Assembly: GCA_951802425.1 (NCBI GenBank)
Contig: OX637800.1
Coordinates: forward strand, 558,001 to 622,000
Direction: 5' to 3'
DNA length: 64,000 nucleotides
Source: Clavaria fumosa
Lineage: Eukaryota; Basidiomycota; Agaricomycetes; Agaricales; Clavariaceae
Of the stretch, positions 10,943 to 22,689 are shown one piece after another; position 1 is the stretch's first letter; each line of letters begins with the position of its first letter. The notes beneath the pieces are model-generated. The model saw only the letters and a program-made list of their open reading frames with translations, made no database searches and had not been told where the DNA came from. The position numbers and the translations under genes were made by a program.

Positions 10943-11395
10943 CATGACCCAAAACATCCAGTTATGGGCTGCCCAATGCATCCTTGCACTTGACAACCAC
11001 TCCTGACTCAATTCTGCTGCCCAATGATTGCCCTGAACTGACAATCAGCAATTCCACATGTGGTTTGTATTCTGATGAATGCTGTGTGCTTCACTGTCAT
11101 TCGGCTGATACTGGGGCCTTGGGGAATGAGTGGAGTTGGTTTAGGATGTGCAAGGTGGCCTCTAGGCAAGCTAATGAAGCTCCCTCAATGATATTAGACT
11201 TTGGGGTTTGGATACAGTGGCTGAAACATGTTTCTGGGCAATTTTTAGTATTTGTCGTGCAATTTCTTCTCTGTAGATCTTCTTTGACACTATTCCACTT
11301 TTACCACTTCTCTTACTATATAATCTCCAGAGCTGTAGTAGATACTACAGCATACAGCATAAACTTGATTACCTGCTTACACACAAGGATCACTG
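10943..11395. other. Unassigned sequence between old gypsy relic and NTPase pseudogene
   Basis: Low in CpG, with no recognisable gene. It may be decayed transposon sequence. The right boundary with the NTPase gene remnant is not defined by sequence alone. Confidence 0.35.
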
Positions 11396-13684
11396 TTGAG
11401 AGCCACCTTAGTACTTGGCTGGGCATTGCATAGTGGCCACCCTCTCATGCAGTCTCTGAGTCAAATCCCTCCATTGTGTTTAACCCCTACTCCTTGTCCT
11501 CCCTGTCATGTCTGCACCCCTCCCTGTCGGCATGACCTAGGCAAGCACAATCTTTCCAATGTCCAGGAAAGCCAACTATGCCAGTTTTGCTTGCGATACT
11601 GGGGCAGGGGCGATGAAGGAAGGTGCAAGATTTACCAAACACGAGATATATTTGTTCCCTATCTGAATGATGGTAAGGACGATGAAGTGGCCATCGATGC
11701 CATAGATAAATCCGACAGTGAATTCGAGGATGATGCGGATGACGAGTCAGATGACGGTTCGGGTACAGGTGAGGGGGACCTTACTGACCAGAATACCAGT
11801 GCCGCCACCTCTACGGTTCCCTATACCGTCCTCTCTTTAGGCCCAGATTTCGAAGGCTTCTTTGGGAACCGCGATAAAATCTTGGTGCGGGACGAGTACT
11901 GTGCTATACTCAACCATATCAAAATGATCCAGGCGCAAGGCATTTACCACGGAGCAGTGCTGGTAGGCCAGCCTGGCATAGGTAAGGAGTTATCCCGATT
12001 TACAGAGCGATCTTGACCTCTCCCCACTCATAGGAAAAACACTGTTTCTCTACTACGCACTGATTGAAAGGATACTTGACAAACAGCCAACCACATTCCA
12101 ACTTGAGTCTAAACGAGTTTTTACATTCTTTGGTCCCACAGACGTGCAGGTGTGCTCGAGTGGTGAACGTTTAGACTCAGAAAAGTTTCCAGGAGCCTGG
12201 GCGCTAGTTGATTCTAATGCAGGCATGCCTCTTCCTCAAGAGGAGCTTATCAACATCACATCAAAATATTTTGTCATCCAATCCACTTCGCCCCAGCCGT
12301 TAAGGTGGAAAGAGTGGTCAAAGCAATGTAGTGCGGTATTGGCGGTCATGAAGGCATGGTCATGGCCGGAGTTATATATTGGAGGGTGAGTCAGTTCATT
12401 CCTTCTTTCTTCTTGCACTTACCGACTCCCACAGGACCCTTTTTGAGTCACCTCCTGTTGACGGTGTTACCTTGCGAGACGTGTTCATTAAATATGGAAG
12501 ATCGGCTCACCACTGCTACAAACTGGCGAAAGATCCGGTCAAAAAGGATGCCTGGGAACGATCAATCCCAATACTCCTATGTGACATACCGAACCCCGAG
12601 ACCTTTAGGTCAAATCTCGCAGGAAACAGCCTCAACCACAATTCTGAACGAATTCTCAAGGCCTCGTCTCAGCTCATCACGATTTTTCCAAATGAGGACC
12701 ATCGGCCTCAAGTCGATCTCGTTTCCACGTTACAATGCACCTATCCGCAACTATCGATGAGCATCACGCAGAGAACTTCTGGCAGTACTTTAATCAATTT
12801 TGGAGTGTGCGACAAAGCCGCCCCACCGCAGGATGGCTCTGGGAATCCCATGTCCTTCGACATGAATTGTCGAGCAAGGAGATACGTCACATTCCTTTGC
12901 AGAGCCTGCCTCTGACCCAGTCCCAATCGTCTTCTTTTGGTCTCGATCTGCCTTTCTCGTTTGTAATACGATTTGGTACCGTCGAGGCCCTGGCGAAGCA
13001 GCTATTGCGAGTTATTCCCTACCTGTTCAGCCAAAATTCGACAGGACAAAGAATACTCTTCGTGCCCGCAATCCTGAACCAAGCCACTTTCAACGCATTT
13101 TCAATTTCGCATGACAGATTAATCGATATGTATCAGGCACTGCCGCTCGAAGACATCCCCTTCACGCCTCGGGATTTGATTTCCTCTGGGATGCATTGAT
13201 TCTAGCCCGAGACAAGTTGGGCAGCCATTACTATTCTATAATCAATCAACTGCTCCTGTCCAAAACACGGCCATGGCGGGTCATACTTGTTATTCCCCAA
13301 AGGATTCACCGTTTCTGGAAAAAACCCCAACAAATTGATTTCGGAGACCTCAAACCAAGACGCAAATGGACGCTCTGCATAAAGCAGTTTCGCATGGTGT
13401 TAGAAGACAGGAGCAAAGGAAGAACCATGGTCACGGGTGTTGACAAGGAAGATGAGGAGGAAGAGCTGCAATTCGATGAAGAGGCTGGTCCAAGCACGGA
13501 GACCAAATCGCAGAGCAAACGACGTGGGCAAAAGAGGACAAGAGCTGCTGTGAAGGGTGACGAAGACGGAGAAGAAAGACAGTCGCGAAAGACCTCTAAA
13601 CGGCAAGCTATAGGCATGAGCAAAGTAAATGCGATGGCCAAGACAGGAGAACGCGTGAATAAGCGTCGCGGGGAGGCCGGGTGA
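11396..13684 (+). pseudogene. Crinkler/RHS-like P-loop NTPase gene, probably decayed and lacking its header
   Basis: Exons 11396-11981 (true start not found), 12034-12385 and 12435 onward encode an acidic segment, then Walker A GQPGIGKT completed across the 11982-12033 intron. A LVDSN segment stands where Walker B should be, without the following acidic residue. The second intron (12386-12434) precedes TLFESPPVDGVTL. The frame then breaks twice, near 12730 and near 13170, each time consistent with loss of one base. The last part ends in a Lys/Arg-rich tail (SKRRGQKRTR). No CRN ubiquitin-like header is found upstream. It is a relative of the gene at 1-2829, not a close copy. I read it as a pseudogene; missed introns are the alternative. 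Confidence 0.65.
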
Positions 13685-14739
13685 GCATGCGAGAGGCTCC
13701 ATCGGTATCATTTGTTTGACTTCTCGCAGGGTTCAGTGAGTACGTCGACTAGGAGAAGGAGAGTTGATTAATTCAGGACGTCCGGCACTGACTTAATGTG
13801 GTTGCTCTGGGAAATTGTACAGAGCTTTACTAAAAGCGAGCGAAGTGGCTGAGAGCCGTGTCAATCGAACCATACCATCAGATCGACATCATGGCCACAT
13901 CCCTTTGACCCTCGTTGGCAATGGATGTGCAAGGAGTTGCCATCGGGCATCAAGGCTACGGCGTTCGTGGCGCGGATGGGGCGCCGATGCGTGCTGAAGT
14001 ATCTCATTGTTGTGTAGGGCTCGCTTGTGCGCGTGGGACCTTGCTTATGTGATGCCAGGACATTGTGACATGCTTGCTATGTACTAGCGAGTGTTGCTGC
14101 CAGTGCATGCAGCGCCTCCAGGAACCTTGCTCCTTAACCCACACTGTCTCAATTAATGCAGAGTCATCACACACAGGCACAAAATAATAAATCTTTCACT
14201 ACATTACATCTGCTCTTTAATGTTCATGCCCAGTGAGAATTGACATGATTGTTGCTGATTGTAGTCAAGTTAGATTAATTGAATCAAAATCAATCGGAAA
14301 ATTGAGCATACAATAGATTGGCTTGATTCTTGCCCATTCCCTCTCATTCAATCAATGTCAATCAAGTACTATAGACCTGGTGAATCCATTGCCATTGATT
14401 TCCCTCAATTTGACTTGATTTGCTCTAATTTCATTCCCTGGCTTGTCCATAATTTATTTTCAATTCTCATTGATTCCTATTGATACAGAATGATTTGGAT
14501 ATTACATATTGCCCTCAATTCCGCATCCACAACCATGAATTTCCTGCCCACCTCCATAATTCTTCTATTTCACATACCTGTAATCAGGTCGAGGGCTTGC
14601 TGATGTCCATGGTCTTCTACAAGAATGGAAAGAGTTTGACATCAGTAGAGGCAGCAAATTCAAGGACACTTGATGCTTACTGCATTCTTCGCAATTGTCT
14701 CGAATTTCACAGCGAGTGCAGCTGGAGTTCATGTGGGAG
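13685..14739. other. Intergenic, AT-rich with many TCAAT/ATTGA motifs
   Basis: No gene is recognised. Between about 14220 and 14480 the sequence is rich in short TCAAT and ATTGA words, giving local inverted repeats. It could be a small decayed element, but no termini were found. Confidence 0.35.
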
Positions 14740-14927
14740 AATGTTGAATGCGTGAACTCCTACATCTGTAGACTATGAGTTTATAAAGTGAAAAAGGAAG
14801 AAAGTTAAGCTCGCAAGGTAAAAACATTGTGCAAAGCACAAAGCAAAAAATAAATGAGCGGCAGCAAGGATCAAGAAAAGAAGGTTGCAGATTGGGATAG
14901 GTAGGTGTGAGGCGCTATCTGTCATCA
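14740..14927 (-). repeat. Possible 3' LTR of the interrupted copia element
   Basis: On the minus strand, shortly after the copia stop codon at 14947, a purine stretch AGTGGGAG is followed by TGATGACAG; a segment with TTTATAAAC ends near TTCAACA. This has the order polypurine tract, then LTR with TG...CA. The second LTR is not available for comparison, so the limits are a guess. Confidence 0.3.
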
Positions 14928-14946
14928 CTCCCACTTGTCGAGGCAC

Positions 14947-15057
14947 CTACTTGACGACTCCAATCGCATCACAAAATTTTTCATATAGGTCGCAAGGGAG
15001 GGGTTTTGTCACAATGTCGGCAGTCATTTGCATAGTCAGGCAGTAGTGAAATGAGAT
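14947..15057 (-). pseudogene. C-terminal fragment of copia RNase H
   Basis: The minus strand reads ISFHYCLTMQMTADIVTKPL and ends at a stop at 14947; this is the usual end of Ty1/copia pol. It continues directly from the RNase H fragment at 20734 once the element at 15058-20728 is removed. One copy of the target duplication GAGAT (15053-15057) is included. Confidence 0.85.
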
Positions 15058-15230
15058 TGTCAGACTGATTCCCTTACAGAAGCGAAAGGGGGAAAGAAGC
15101 TCAATTTCAATGTAAGGAATCACACTCATTACAAGGGCACTATATATACTAGGGGAGGGGGCTGTGTAGTGGGTGAGTCATAGGTGGAAGAATGAGGCTA
15201 CGCACTCTGAGTCATGCAGAATAGGGGAGG
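15058..15230 (-). repeat. Part of the left (3') LTR of the nested gypsy element
   Basis: It matches about 20150-20321 closely, including the TATA-like CTATATATACTAGGGG. It is interrupted at 15230 by the element 15231-17017; the remainder resumes at 17023. Confidence 0.85.
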
Positions 15231-17017
15231 TGTCATGGGAAGAATGATGAAGTCGATTATATAATCAGGACAAACTACAACAAAGGCAAAACACAACTAA
15301 AGGACAACTGCGACACTAGAAATGAGAAAAACCAAAGTACCAATGGCAATCAAAAGTGAGGAGATGCTCCTTGCTGTTGATGGCCATAGGGGATTGGTTT
15401 GTGGAATCAAAGCATCTAAGTAATACAAAAACCAATCTGGAACCAGAAACTATGTATTATGTCAAACGATATCTTCAACAATTGGGCCACTAGACCCAGA
15501 GCCTGTCTTCATCCACCAACCAAGAAGGAGACTCCCCAACCTGGACATACTCGCCCTTGACATCCAGCAGAGCCACTGTAGCCATCTCAGGAGCTGGCAG
15601 AGGAGGCGACGATGGAGGGGTGGCATTCCACCCTGCATAGGAAGTAGGGGAGGTCCACTGAGTAGGAGGGGTGGAGTCCCACTCTGCAAAAGGGGGATCA
15701 GCAAGGCGGGTGAGGAGTGGAAGAAAGACTATACTATGAGGGTCCTCAAGGAGGTTGCAGATGAGGTTGCATGGGCAGACAACTCGAGGGCATTCTGACG
15801 CAAAATGGCCAGGATGGCCGCAAGGATAGCATCATCGGGCAATGGTGAGAATGAGGAGGTTGTTGGCTCCCCTCTGAATCGCCCAATGAAAGGTGGTGCA
15901 AGAAACCACAAGGGGGGCGACTTGTTGGAAGACATTGGAGGAGGGGAGGAAGTTGAGTTTGTGAGGGCCCCAGCACATTGTGGTAAAGGGAGAAGCAGCA
16001 CAAAACCCCCCTTATATACTGCAAAGGGCAGATAAGAGCTGAAAGATAAGCAGGACGGCCAAGAAGACCTGTCACACAAGAGCACATGGCAATGGAGGGA
16101 GCATGTGGAGATAAGCTGCGCCATGTGGTGGACTGCAGAGCGGCGCGTGGACAATAGGAAAGGCGATGACGTCCGACGTAAGGGGCAATGGGAGAGTGCG
16201 GAACGCCCCATGTGGTGGGTAGCAGAGTAGCACATGGGCTGACAGAGCAATAAGCGATGGCGCCTGATGGGGCGAGTGCGAAGGCTCCCATCAGGGAACC
16301 GCATCGAGTAGGTGTGGGCTGTATGGTGCCGAGAGGCGGCGGGTGTGCAGCAGGCAGCTGCAGACTGGGCAGGACTGCGGAAGACAGCAGCACAGCAGAT
16401 GGATAGCATCCTTGTGCTGTGGAAGTCGAGCTGCGCACTGCGGACCCAGGCTGCGCCCGCAGTCCCCCTTAGGTATATAAGGGGTGCGATGACATGAGAA
16501 ACCCCTTAGCATTGTTCACTTGTCTTCTATCACCTTATCATACTTTGGTGAAATCACACTGGCATCCACTACGCCCAAGAGTTACCCTATCTCCAGTTGG
16601 CCCAACATAGTTATCACACCAGTTTCCAGAAGGATCTACCCCTCCCAAACACAGAGAAGGAGTCAGATCACCTGACTCACACACCACCTGACTGAGTTCA
16701 ACCACACAGTCCTTATCGATATCCTCGGATGAGACCACCTGAACCGACCAGCTCTCGAATACGCTGTCAACCAGGGAGTAGCCAATCTCCGCCAACAAGT
16801 CATCGAGACTGACGACATTGAATACTGTCTTAGAATTGAATTGCTCCAGGCCTTCGTTCAGCCCAGAAGACTGATCAGCCGCATCCTTGCCCAACTTGAA
16901 CATGAGGATCAAGCTGCATTCAAACCTCTTATTCCAGCTTTAGGAACCCAGATAGTTCCAGCACCTGACAATCTCATGGAAAGTTCATCTGAGCCCTTGG
17001 CACAACTTCCCATAACA
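15231..17017. mobile_element. 1787-bp element with 12-bp inverted termini and 5-bp target duplication
   Basis: It starts TGTCATGGGAAG and ends CTTCCCATAACA; the ends are inverted repeats with one mismatch in 12. GGAGG is duplicated at 15226-15230 and 17018-17022. Removing the element joins the LTR halves exactly as in the uninterrupted copy at 20322. No LTR pair, transposase or polymerase is recognised. Two GTATATAAGGGG boxes point outwards, one on the plus strand near 16472 and one on the minus strand near 16015. Downstream of them are an open plus frame (to about 17017) and an open minus frame beginning MSSNKSPPLW near 15933. It is probably a non-autonomous element; class unknown. Confidence 0.75.
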
Positions 17018-17022
17018 GGAGG

Positions 17023-17430
17023 CAATATAGGGAAAAGGGGATACCAAATAGAGAAGGTAGCAGCAAGGCATGGATAAGGGGAGGACAACAAGAGGAATGC
17101 TTGGCATGGGCTCAGCTGCCTGTGGTGAGGCCTGAACTAATCCCGATTAGGATAAATTACTTGATGGGAACTGTCAGAGTGGTTATTGCTGATCCGCCTC
17201 CATCACAAATTGCAAAGGGTGGGAAAATGTGAGGAACATGGGTGGGAGCACATGATGGGTGCTTATGGTGGGCTGGTAGACACCCAAGGGGGTCGCAGAG
17301 GTGGGTCCAAGGTTGTGAGTGGGCGTCTAGGGTCACAGGGGTCATGTGACTCTGTACTTGTTCCTCATTGCGAGTCCCTAGTGCACTGTGGAGCTTAGTG
17401 ACAGTGGCTTATGTAAGCAATCCTGACATG
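17023..17430 (-). repeat. Remainder of the left (3') LTR of the nested gypsy element
   Basis: It matches 20322-20728 with scattered, mostly CpG-type differences. It ends GCAATCCTGACA, i.e. TGTCAGGATTGC at the minus-strand LTR start. Confidence 0.88.
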
Positions 17431-17439
17431 GCCCCCTCC

Positions 17440-18777
17440 TCAAGGCTGGGCATCCTGACTGGCTAGCTGCGCCTTGTCTGGGTGCTTGAGGAAGAAGCTG
17501 TGGAGGAGAATCGTAGTGTTGGTGAGGTTCTGGCAGGGTTCCCAGGTGTTTTCTTCGATGGGGTAACCTAGCCACTTCACCAAATACTTCACTCCCTGCC
17601 CTACTTTCTTCACATCTAGAATCTCTTCAACATCATACTCCAAATGGTCATCATCGATAGTCGGAGGTGGTGGAGGAGGTTGGGCTTGGGAGGCGAAGGA
17701 AGGAGGGACAAAGGGGGTGAGGAGCATCTCATTAAATACATCATGGATGCACCAGGCCAGGGGTAGTTTGAGGCGATATCTGGCCAGCCCCACCTTTTCT
17801 ACAATAGCGAAGGGTCCAGCACACTTGTTGTCGAGTTTCTTATTCGGGCAGTCCATCTTTAGGTTATGCGTGTCTAACCATACAAGGTTGCCCTTTTCGT
17901 ACTCGCAGCTGGGTCGTTTTCCACTGTCGTAGCTCCTCTTCATCGCCAGTGCAGCCTTCTCCATAGCCTCTTTGGCGGCCCGGTGCAACTCTTCCAACTT
18001 CGCCATCCACTCATCAGCAGCTGGGTTCACTTCTGTCCAGGGGTGGATGCCTCCATTCCAAGGGTGTCGACCATAGTCCAGGAAGAAGGGCATGTAGCCA
18101 GTCATGGAGTGTTCCTGGTTATTCAGCGCGAACTCTGCTGTGCTCAGCCACTCTGCCCAATTGTCCTGGAGGTGGTCCATGTACTCTTGTAGGTAGGTCT
18201 CAATCTCCTGGTTCACCTGTTCCATTTGCCCATCGGTTTGGGGGTGGAAGGCCATGCTTGGGTTGGCCTTTATTCCAATCATCCAGTAGAATTCCTTCAT
18301 AAATCGCAAAATGAATTGTGGGCCATGGTTGCTGACCACCTTCTGGGGGATTCCATGGTTCCAGAATACTTGGTCTCATAGGATTCTTGCTGCTCCTAGG
18401 CTCATCAAGTCAAACCTGATTGCCTCAATGAGGGTGCACTTGGTGAATTTATCAATGATCACGAGGATAGAGTCAAACCTGCAGGATTGCGGTAGTGGCC
18501 CTACTATATCCCAGCTGATTGCCCACCATGGACCATTTGGCACTGGATGTGGATATAGGGGCGCAGCATGTTTGGTCCAGTCAGGTTTAGTTCTCTGGCA
18601 ACCCTCACATCCAGCTACATATTTCTCCACGTCCTTCACCATTTTGGGCCACCAGTAGGCTTTGAGCATCGCAGCCTTCATTTTCTTAATTCTGGGGTGT
18701 CCTGCGTGGAGGGGAAGCGAGGGGCGGGTCATGGGGGGTTCAGGTTCGGGTAGCACGGGGGTGTCAGGAGAGGTCAT
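17440..18777 (-). pseudogene. Integrase and chromodomain of the nested gypsy element
   Basis: Minus-strand frames encode the H2C2 region (GHP...AGCEGCQRTK, 18777-18376). After a stop comes the integrase core (AFHPQTDGQMEQVNQE) and a chromodomain (EEILDVKKVGQGVKYLVKW), ending at 17440. The sequence closely parallels the intact pol at 29637-33260 but carries stops and is fused near its start to gag through a deletion. Several Arg codons have become stop or Trp/Gln/Cys codons. Confidence 0.85.
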
Positions 18778-19531
18778 GACTGTTGGAATTGTGGGGGCAC
18801 AGGATGGGTGGTGTTTTGCTCACATATGATGGCATCAAGTCTCCTCTGCTGGGCATCCAGCACCTCCACTGGGCGTAGGTGGTTGGCATCAGGTTTATGT
18901 TGTAGACCTGCATGGTCAGTCTCTGGTTGAGGTTCGATTCTAACCAGTGAATCAATACATTGGAGTCATCAACTGGGTCTAGTTCTGCCTTGCGCATCAA
19001 CATCTCAAATAGTGCGAAGAATTCTGCAGCCTCCAGTGCTCCCTGCTTCAGCTTCGTGATGTCATTCAGGGCGGTCGCAGTGATGTTGGGATCGTCAAAG
19101 GCCCTCCGCAAGTCTGTGATGAAGTCTTCCCATGTCCCTGCTACTCCGGCATTCAATATCTCATCTGCTTGCATGTTCACCCACTCCGCTGTGAACCCTT
19201 CTCCAGTAATCTTGCTAAGGGTGAACAAAATCTTGTTCAAGTCATTGCCATAGAGTCCTGGGTTGCCCAGGAACTGTAGTCAGAGGGACCTGAGGAAGGT
19301 CCAGAAGTTCTTCTTATTGCCATCAAAAGAAGAGATGGCTAGGTCCAGCCTTGGCATTGGGGCTGTGGGTGCAGTGTCGGCCATTTCTGGTGTGGGTGAG
19401 GGTGGTGGTGAGAGTTCTGGTGGTGATGGACTCATGGGTGGGGGTCGCGGTTCTGGCTCTGGAGTCGCAGGTGACTGTGGTGGTGGTGGTGGTGATGGTG
19501 CTTGTTGGGCTAGGTGCTTGACTAAACTCAC
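18764..19531 (-). pseudogene. gag of the nested gypsy element
   Basis: Two minus-strand segments match the intact gag: a Pro-rich lead-in ending NFWTFLRSL (19531-19283), then after a TGA at 19282-19280 the segment NKILFTLSKITGEGF onwards. In the intact gag that position is an Arg codon (SLRLL), which fits a CGA-to-TGA change. The zinc knuckle is missing. Confidence 0.8.
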
Positions 19532-19884
19532 AAAGTCTATGGGGGGCCTCGGTATGAACTGGTGGTGCTGGGGGGGATGGGGTTGATGGGATGACAGATG
19601 AAGGCAAGGGGTCAGTACTCATGGATGACGAACTGTTCAATTCTGAGGAGGGTAAGTTCTGTCTGGATGGCCACAGAAACATGCGTGGGTTCATTCACCA
19701 GCTCATCATTGTCAGAGTTTACATAGTCCTTGAGATCCTCAAGGTTAATGTCGATGGTGCTGTGGGCTGGTGACCTCTCTCCTGAGGTCACGGAATTGGG
19801 TAAAACTGCTCTTAAGGCTTCTCTCAGTCTCTCCTCTCGTCTTCTCTGCTCCTGTGCATATAACCTTGTGAAGTAAGGTGCAAG

Positions 19885-20149
19885 TCATCTCTCCTCCTTG
19901 ATAATCCAAAGCTCGAAAGGCTGTAGCTCTCGCAGTCTCAGTACTGTGGTTTCGGTCTCCGAATAGTTGGACTCGGTCAGTGTGTCCAGGTAGAATTCTG
20001 TTCTTACATGGGTGTCAAAATACCTTGCCCAATACTCATCTTCTCCAAAGTCCAGGACTGTGGTGAGCCACTCATCTGTAATATCTTCATTACACATTGG
20101 GTATGCCAGGTTGGTTCTCTCATTGTTCTGTTGCACACAATGGGCAGGG
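19885..20149 (-). other. Open leader frame between the right LTR and gag of the nested element
   Basis: The minus strand is open from the LTR edge, reading CVQQNNERTNLAYP and continuing to EEER-like acidic text, then stops at 19885. The opening HCVQQN resembles HGVQQN in the leader of the intact gypsy element. It may be an N-terminal gag extension or a leader ORF; the function is unknown. Confidence 0.45.
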
Positions 20150-20728
20150 GGATAGACCAATTCCCTTACAGAAGCAAAGGGGGGAAAGAAGCTCAATTTC
20201 AATGTAAGGAATCACACTCATTACAAGGGCACTATATATACTAGGGGAGGGGGCTGTGTAGTGGGTGAGTCATAGGTGGAAGAACAAGGCTATGTGCTCT
20301 GAGTCATGCAGAATAGGGGAGGCAATATAGGGAAAAGGGGATACCAAATAGAGAAGGTAGCGGCAAGGCATGGATAAGGGGAGGACAACAAGAGGAATGC
20401 TTGGCATGGGCTTGGCTGCCCATGGTGAGGCCTGAACTAATCCTGATTAGGATAAATTACTTGATGGGAACTGTCAGAGTGGTTATTGCTGATCTGCCTC
20501 CATCATGAATTGCAAAGGGTGGGAAAATGTGAGGAACATGGGTTTGAGGATGTGATGGGCACTTATGGTGGGCTGGTAGACACCCAAGGGGGTCGCAGAG
20601 GTGGGTCCAAGGTTGTGAGTGGGTGTCTAGGGTCACAGGGGTCACGTGACTCTGTACTTGTTCCTCATCACAAGTCCCTAGTGCACTGTGGAGCTTAGTG
20701 ACAGTGGCTTATGTAAGCGATCCTGACA
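20150..20728 (-). repeat. Right (5') LTR of the nested gypsy element
   Basis: It matches the two parts of the left LTR. The internal edge near 20150 has diverged, so the expected TGTCAG is not visible there and the limit is approximate. A TATA-like ATATATA lies near 20234. Confidence 0.8.
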
Positions 20729-21885
20729 GAGATGGCATTGTCTGCGACTTGCTCGCAGATAAAATGATGACGGATATCGATTTGCTTTGCTCATGAGTGG
20801 GCCACAGGATTCTTCATGAGGGTGATGGATCCCTGGTTGTTGGCATTGATAATGGTTACAGAGGATGGGGGGAAGCCGAGGTCAGTAAGCAAGGTGTGTA
20901 GCCAGATCGCTTCCTTTGTTGCATTTGCTGAGGCCATGTATTCAGCCTCGACAGTGGACAGGGCAATGGTAGGTTGTTTCTTTGATGACCAGGATACGGT
21001 GCCCCTGGCGACATCGAAAATGAACTCAGCGATTGAGCGACAATCGTCCGAGTCCTGCGCCCAGTCAGAGTCAGTCCACCTGATGAGGTCTGTACCCTCG
21101 TTCTTTCTGCCTAGCACGAGGCCGTAGTCCGAGGTGCCCTTCAGAGCCATGTGGTCGTGTCGAACTCAGATCCCTAGAATATGTTTCAGCTTGCCTAAGT
21201 CAGTAATTTGAAAGACTTTTCCCAGGTCTGCTTTAAACAATAAGATGTCCCGTTCGCTTGGCACCACGACTGCCATGTCGTCCACATAGACCAACACCAG
21301 TACCTCCGCTCCATTCTTTTTTCTCTTCACATATAAGCAGTCATCAGTGGCACTGCTTGCAAATCCCATTCGTTCCATCATCTCGCCTAGTTTTATCTTC
21401 CATTGCCTGCCTGCCTGCTTCAAGCCATAGAGCGGCCTGCGGAGCCTCCAGATGTGTTTGTTGCTTTCGCTGGTACGTGCACTGTCTGGCAGATCTAAAT
21501 AGATTTCCTCACTCAAATCTCCTCTCAAGTACGCTCCTATGATGTCAACTTGGTGAACTGTCCATCCTTTGCGTGCTGCGATGGCCAGGAGCATACGGAG
21601 TGTCGTCAGACGTGCGACAGATGCGAAGGTCGTGTCGAAATCTTGACCTGGCACCTGTGAGTATCCTTTCGCAACAACTCTTGCCTTGTATCTGATGACC
21701 TTTCCATCGCCGTCTCTCTTCGTCTGGAAGACAATACGACTCCCTATCGCTCTTCAGCCCTTGGGGACTTTCGGTATCCACTCGAATGTGCCAGATGTTC
21801 GCAGCTGTTCAAGCTCGACAGCGACAGCCTTCTCCTACTCTCGGGCCTGCGCTGTGTGCATGGCTTTCCTGTAAGCACTGCAAGA
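20729..21885 (-). pseudogene. Ty1/copia RT and RNase H, interrupted and nonsense-mutated
   Basis: The minus strand encodes the copia RT (VDIIGAYLRGDL, LYGLKQAGRQW, VLVYVDDMAVV) and RNase H (ALSTVEAEYMA, IDIRHHF). In-frame stops include TGA after IPKVPKG (near 21753), TGA after HILGI (near 21170) and TGA at 20793-20791; each fits an Arg CGA codon changed to TGA. One TAG near 21839 also interrupts it. Gag and integrase are absent: similarity stops near 21885 on the right. On the left it is split by the gypsy element and ends at 14947. Confidence 0.85.
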
Positions 21886-21889
21886 CCAA

Positions 21890-22689
21890 AACCTGGTGAA
21901 AATCACCATATGAAACACCCTGAGAAGTGGTGAATAGCAATGGTTTCCTAGGTGAAAATCACCAGGACTTGTTGATAATCACATCTTTATTGGGTACATG
22001 AAATGGGTGATTTTTGCCACTTATAGACCGAATTCACCCGCTGTTCTCTGGGTGATTATTCCTACAGTACAGGTGTCTTTTAAGCTGATTTCTAATGGTG
22101 AATTTCACTATATCATAAGTGCATTTTAAGCTGATCTAATGGGTTAATTTCACAATAGTTTTTGGGTCATCTCAACCATAATCTGAGGTGCTTTTCACTA
22201 TCTTTGTACCAGTCAAAAGCTGGAAAACAGGTGATTATTAGCCATGAAACTGGGGCTCTGTCAGGCTATTTTCCCCATTTTAGACAGAGTATATTAACCA
22301 TAAAGCAGGGGTCAATTGCACTGAATACAGGTGGGTAATTTGTGAAATAAAATTTGGGTCAATTGCACTGGATACAGGTAGGTAATTTGTGAAATGAAAT
22401 TTGGGTCAATTGCACTGAGTACAGGTAGGTAATTTGTGAAATGAAATTTGGGTCATTTATGTTGAATACAGGTAATCTGAGCAATAAACCTAAGGGAGGT
22501 CAATGCAGGGCATTTGCCTGAATGATGCTACACGGCAAAAGGAAGAGATAAGGTGAACTCAGAGGGGAGAGTCTGTTGGGTGAGCATTTGCGGGCGCTCG
22601 GTTCGAGCGGGGAGTACGGTCAACATGCACGAGAGCTACGATGCTACTTTTGGTATGGATGTGAACACATTGCCCAACGCATCTGAGAA
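21890..22689. other. Non-coding stretch with GGTGAAAATCACC palindromes and a short tandem repeat
   Basis: GGTGAAAATCACC, a 13-nt palindrome, occurs at about 21893 and 21950, with related GGTGATT words further on. A similar run is seen near 39050-39125. No gene is recognised. It may be a small decayed inverted-repeat element that cut the copia relic on its right. Confidence 0.4.
22308..22485. repeat. 47-48-bp tandem repeat, about 3.5 copies
   Basis: Units start at GGGTCAATTGCACTG-like positions 22308, 22356, 22403 and 22450. Each contains ACAGG and GGTAATTTGTGAAAT. The last unit is partial and diverged. Confidence 0.85.

Larger units (their letters stand above)
15058..20728 (-). mobile_element. 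Ty3/gypsy chromodomain element inserted in copia; RT deleted
   Basis: The termini are TGTCAGACTG at 15058 and GATCCTGACA at 20728. Both sides carry the 5-bp duplication GAGAT (15053-15057 and 20729-20733). The LTR is about 580 bp: the left copy is 15058-15230 plus 17023-17430, split by another element, and the right copy is about 20150-20728. The interior on the minus strand has a leader frame, gag, then directly integrase and chromodomain; protease, RT and RNase H are missing. It is related to, but distinct from, the intact element at 27681, and it is non-autonomous. Confidence 0.88.

Noticed and set aside
15729..16438. Two overlapping minus-strand frames of about 230 codons inside the TIR element
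   Set aside because: They overlap in different frames without recognisable domains; only a possible product starting MSSNKSPPLW was noted, with low confidence.
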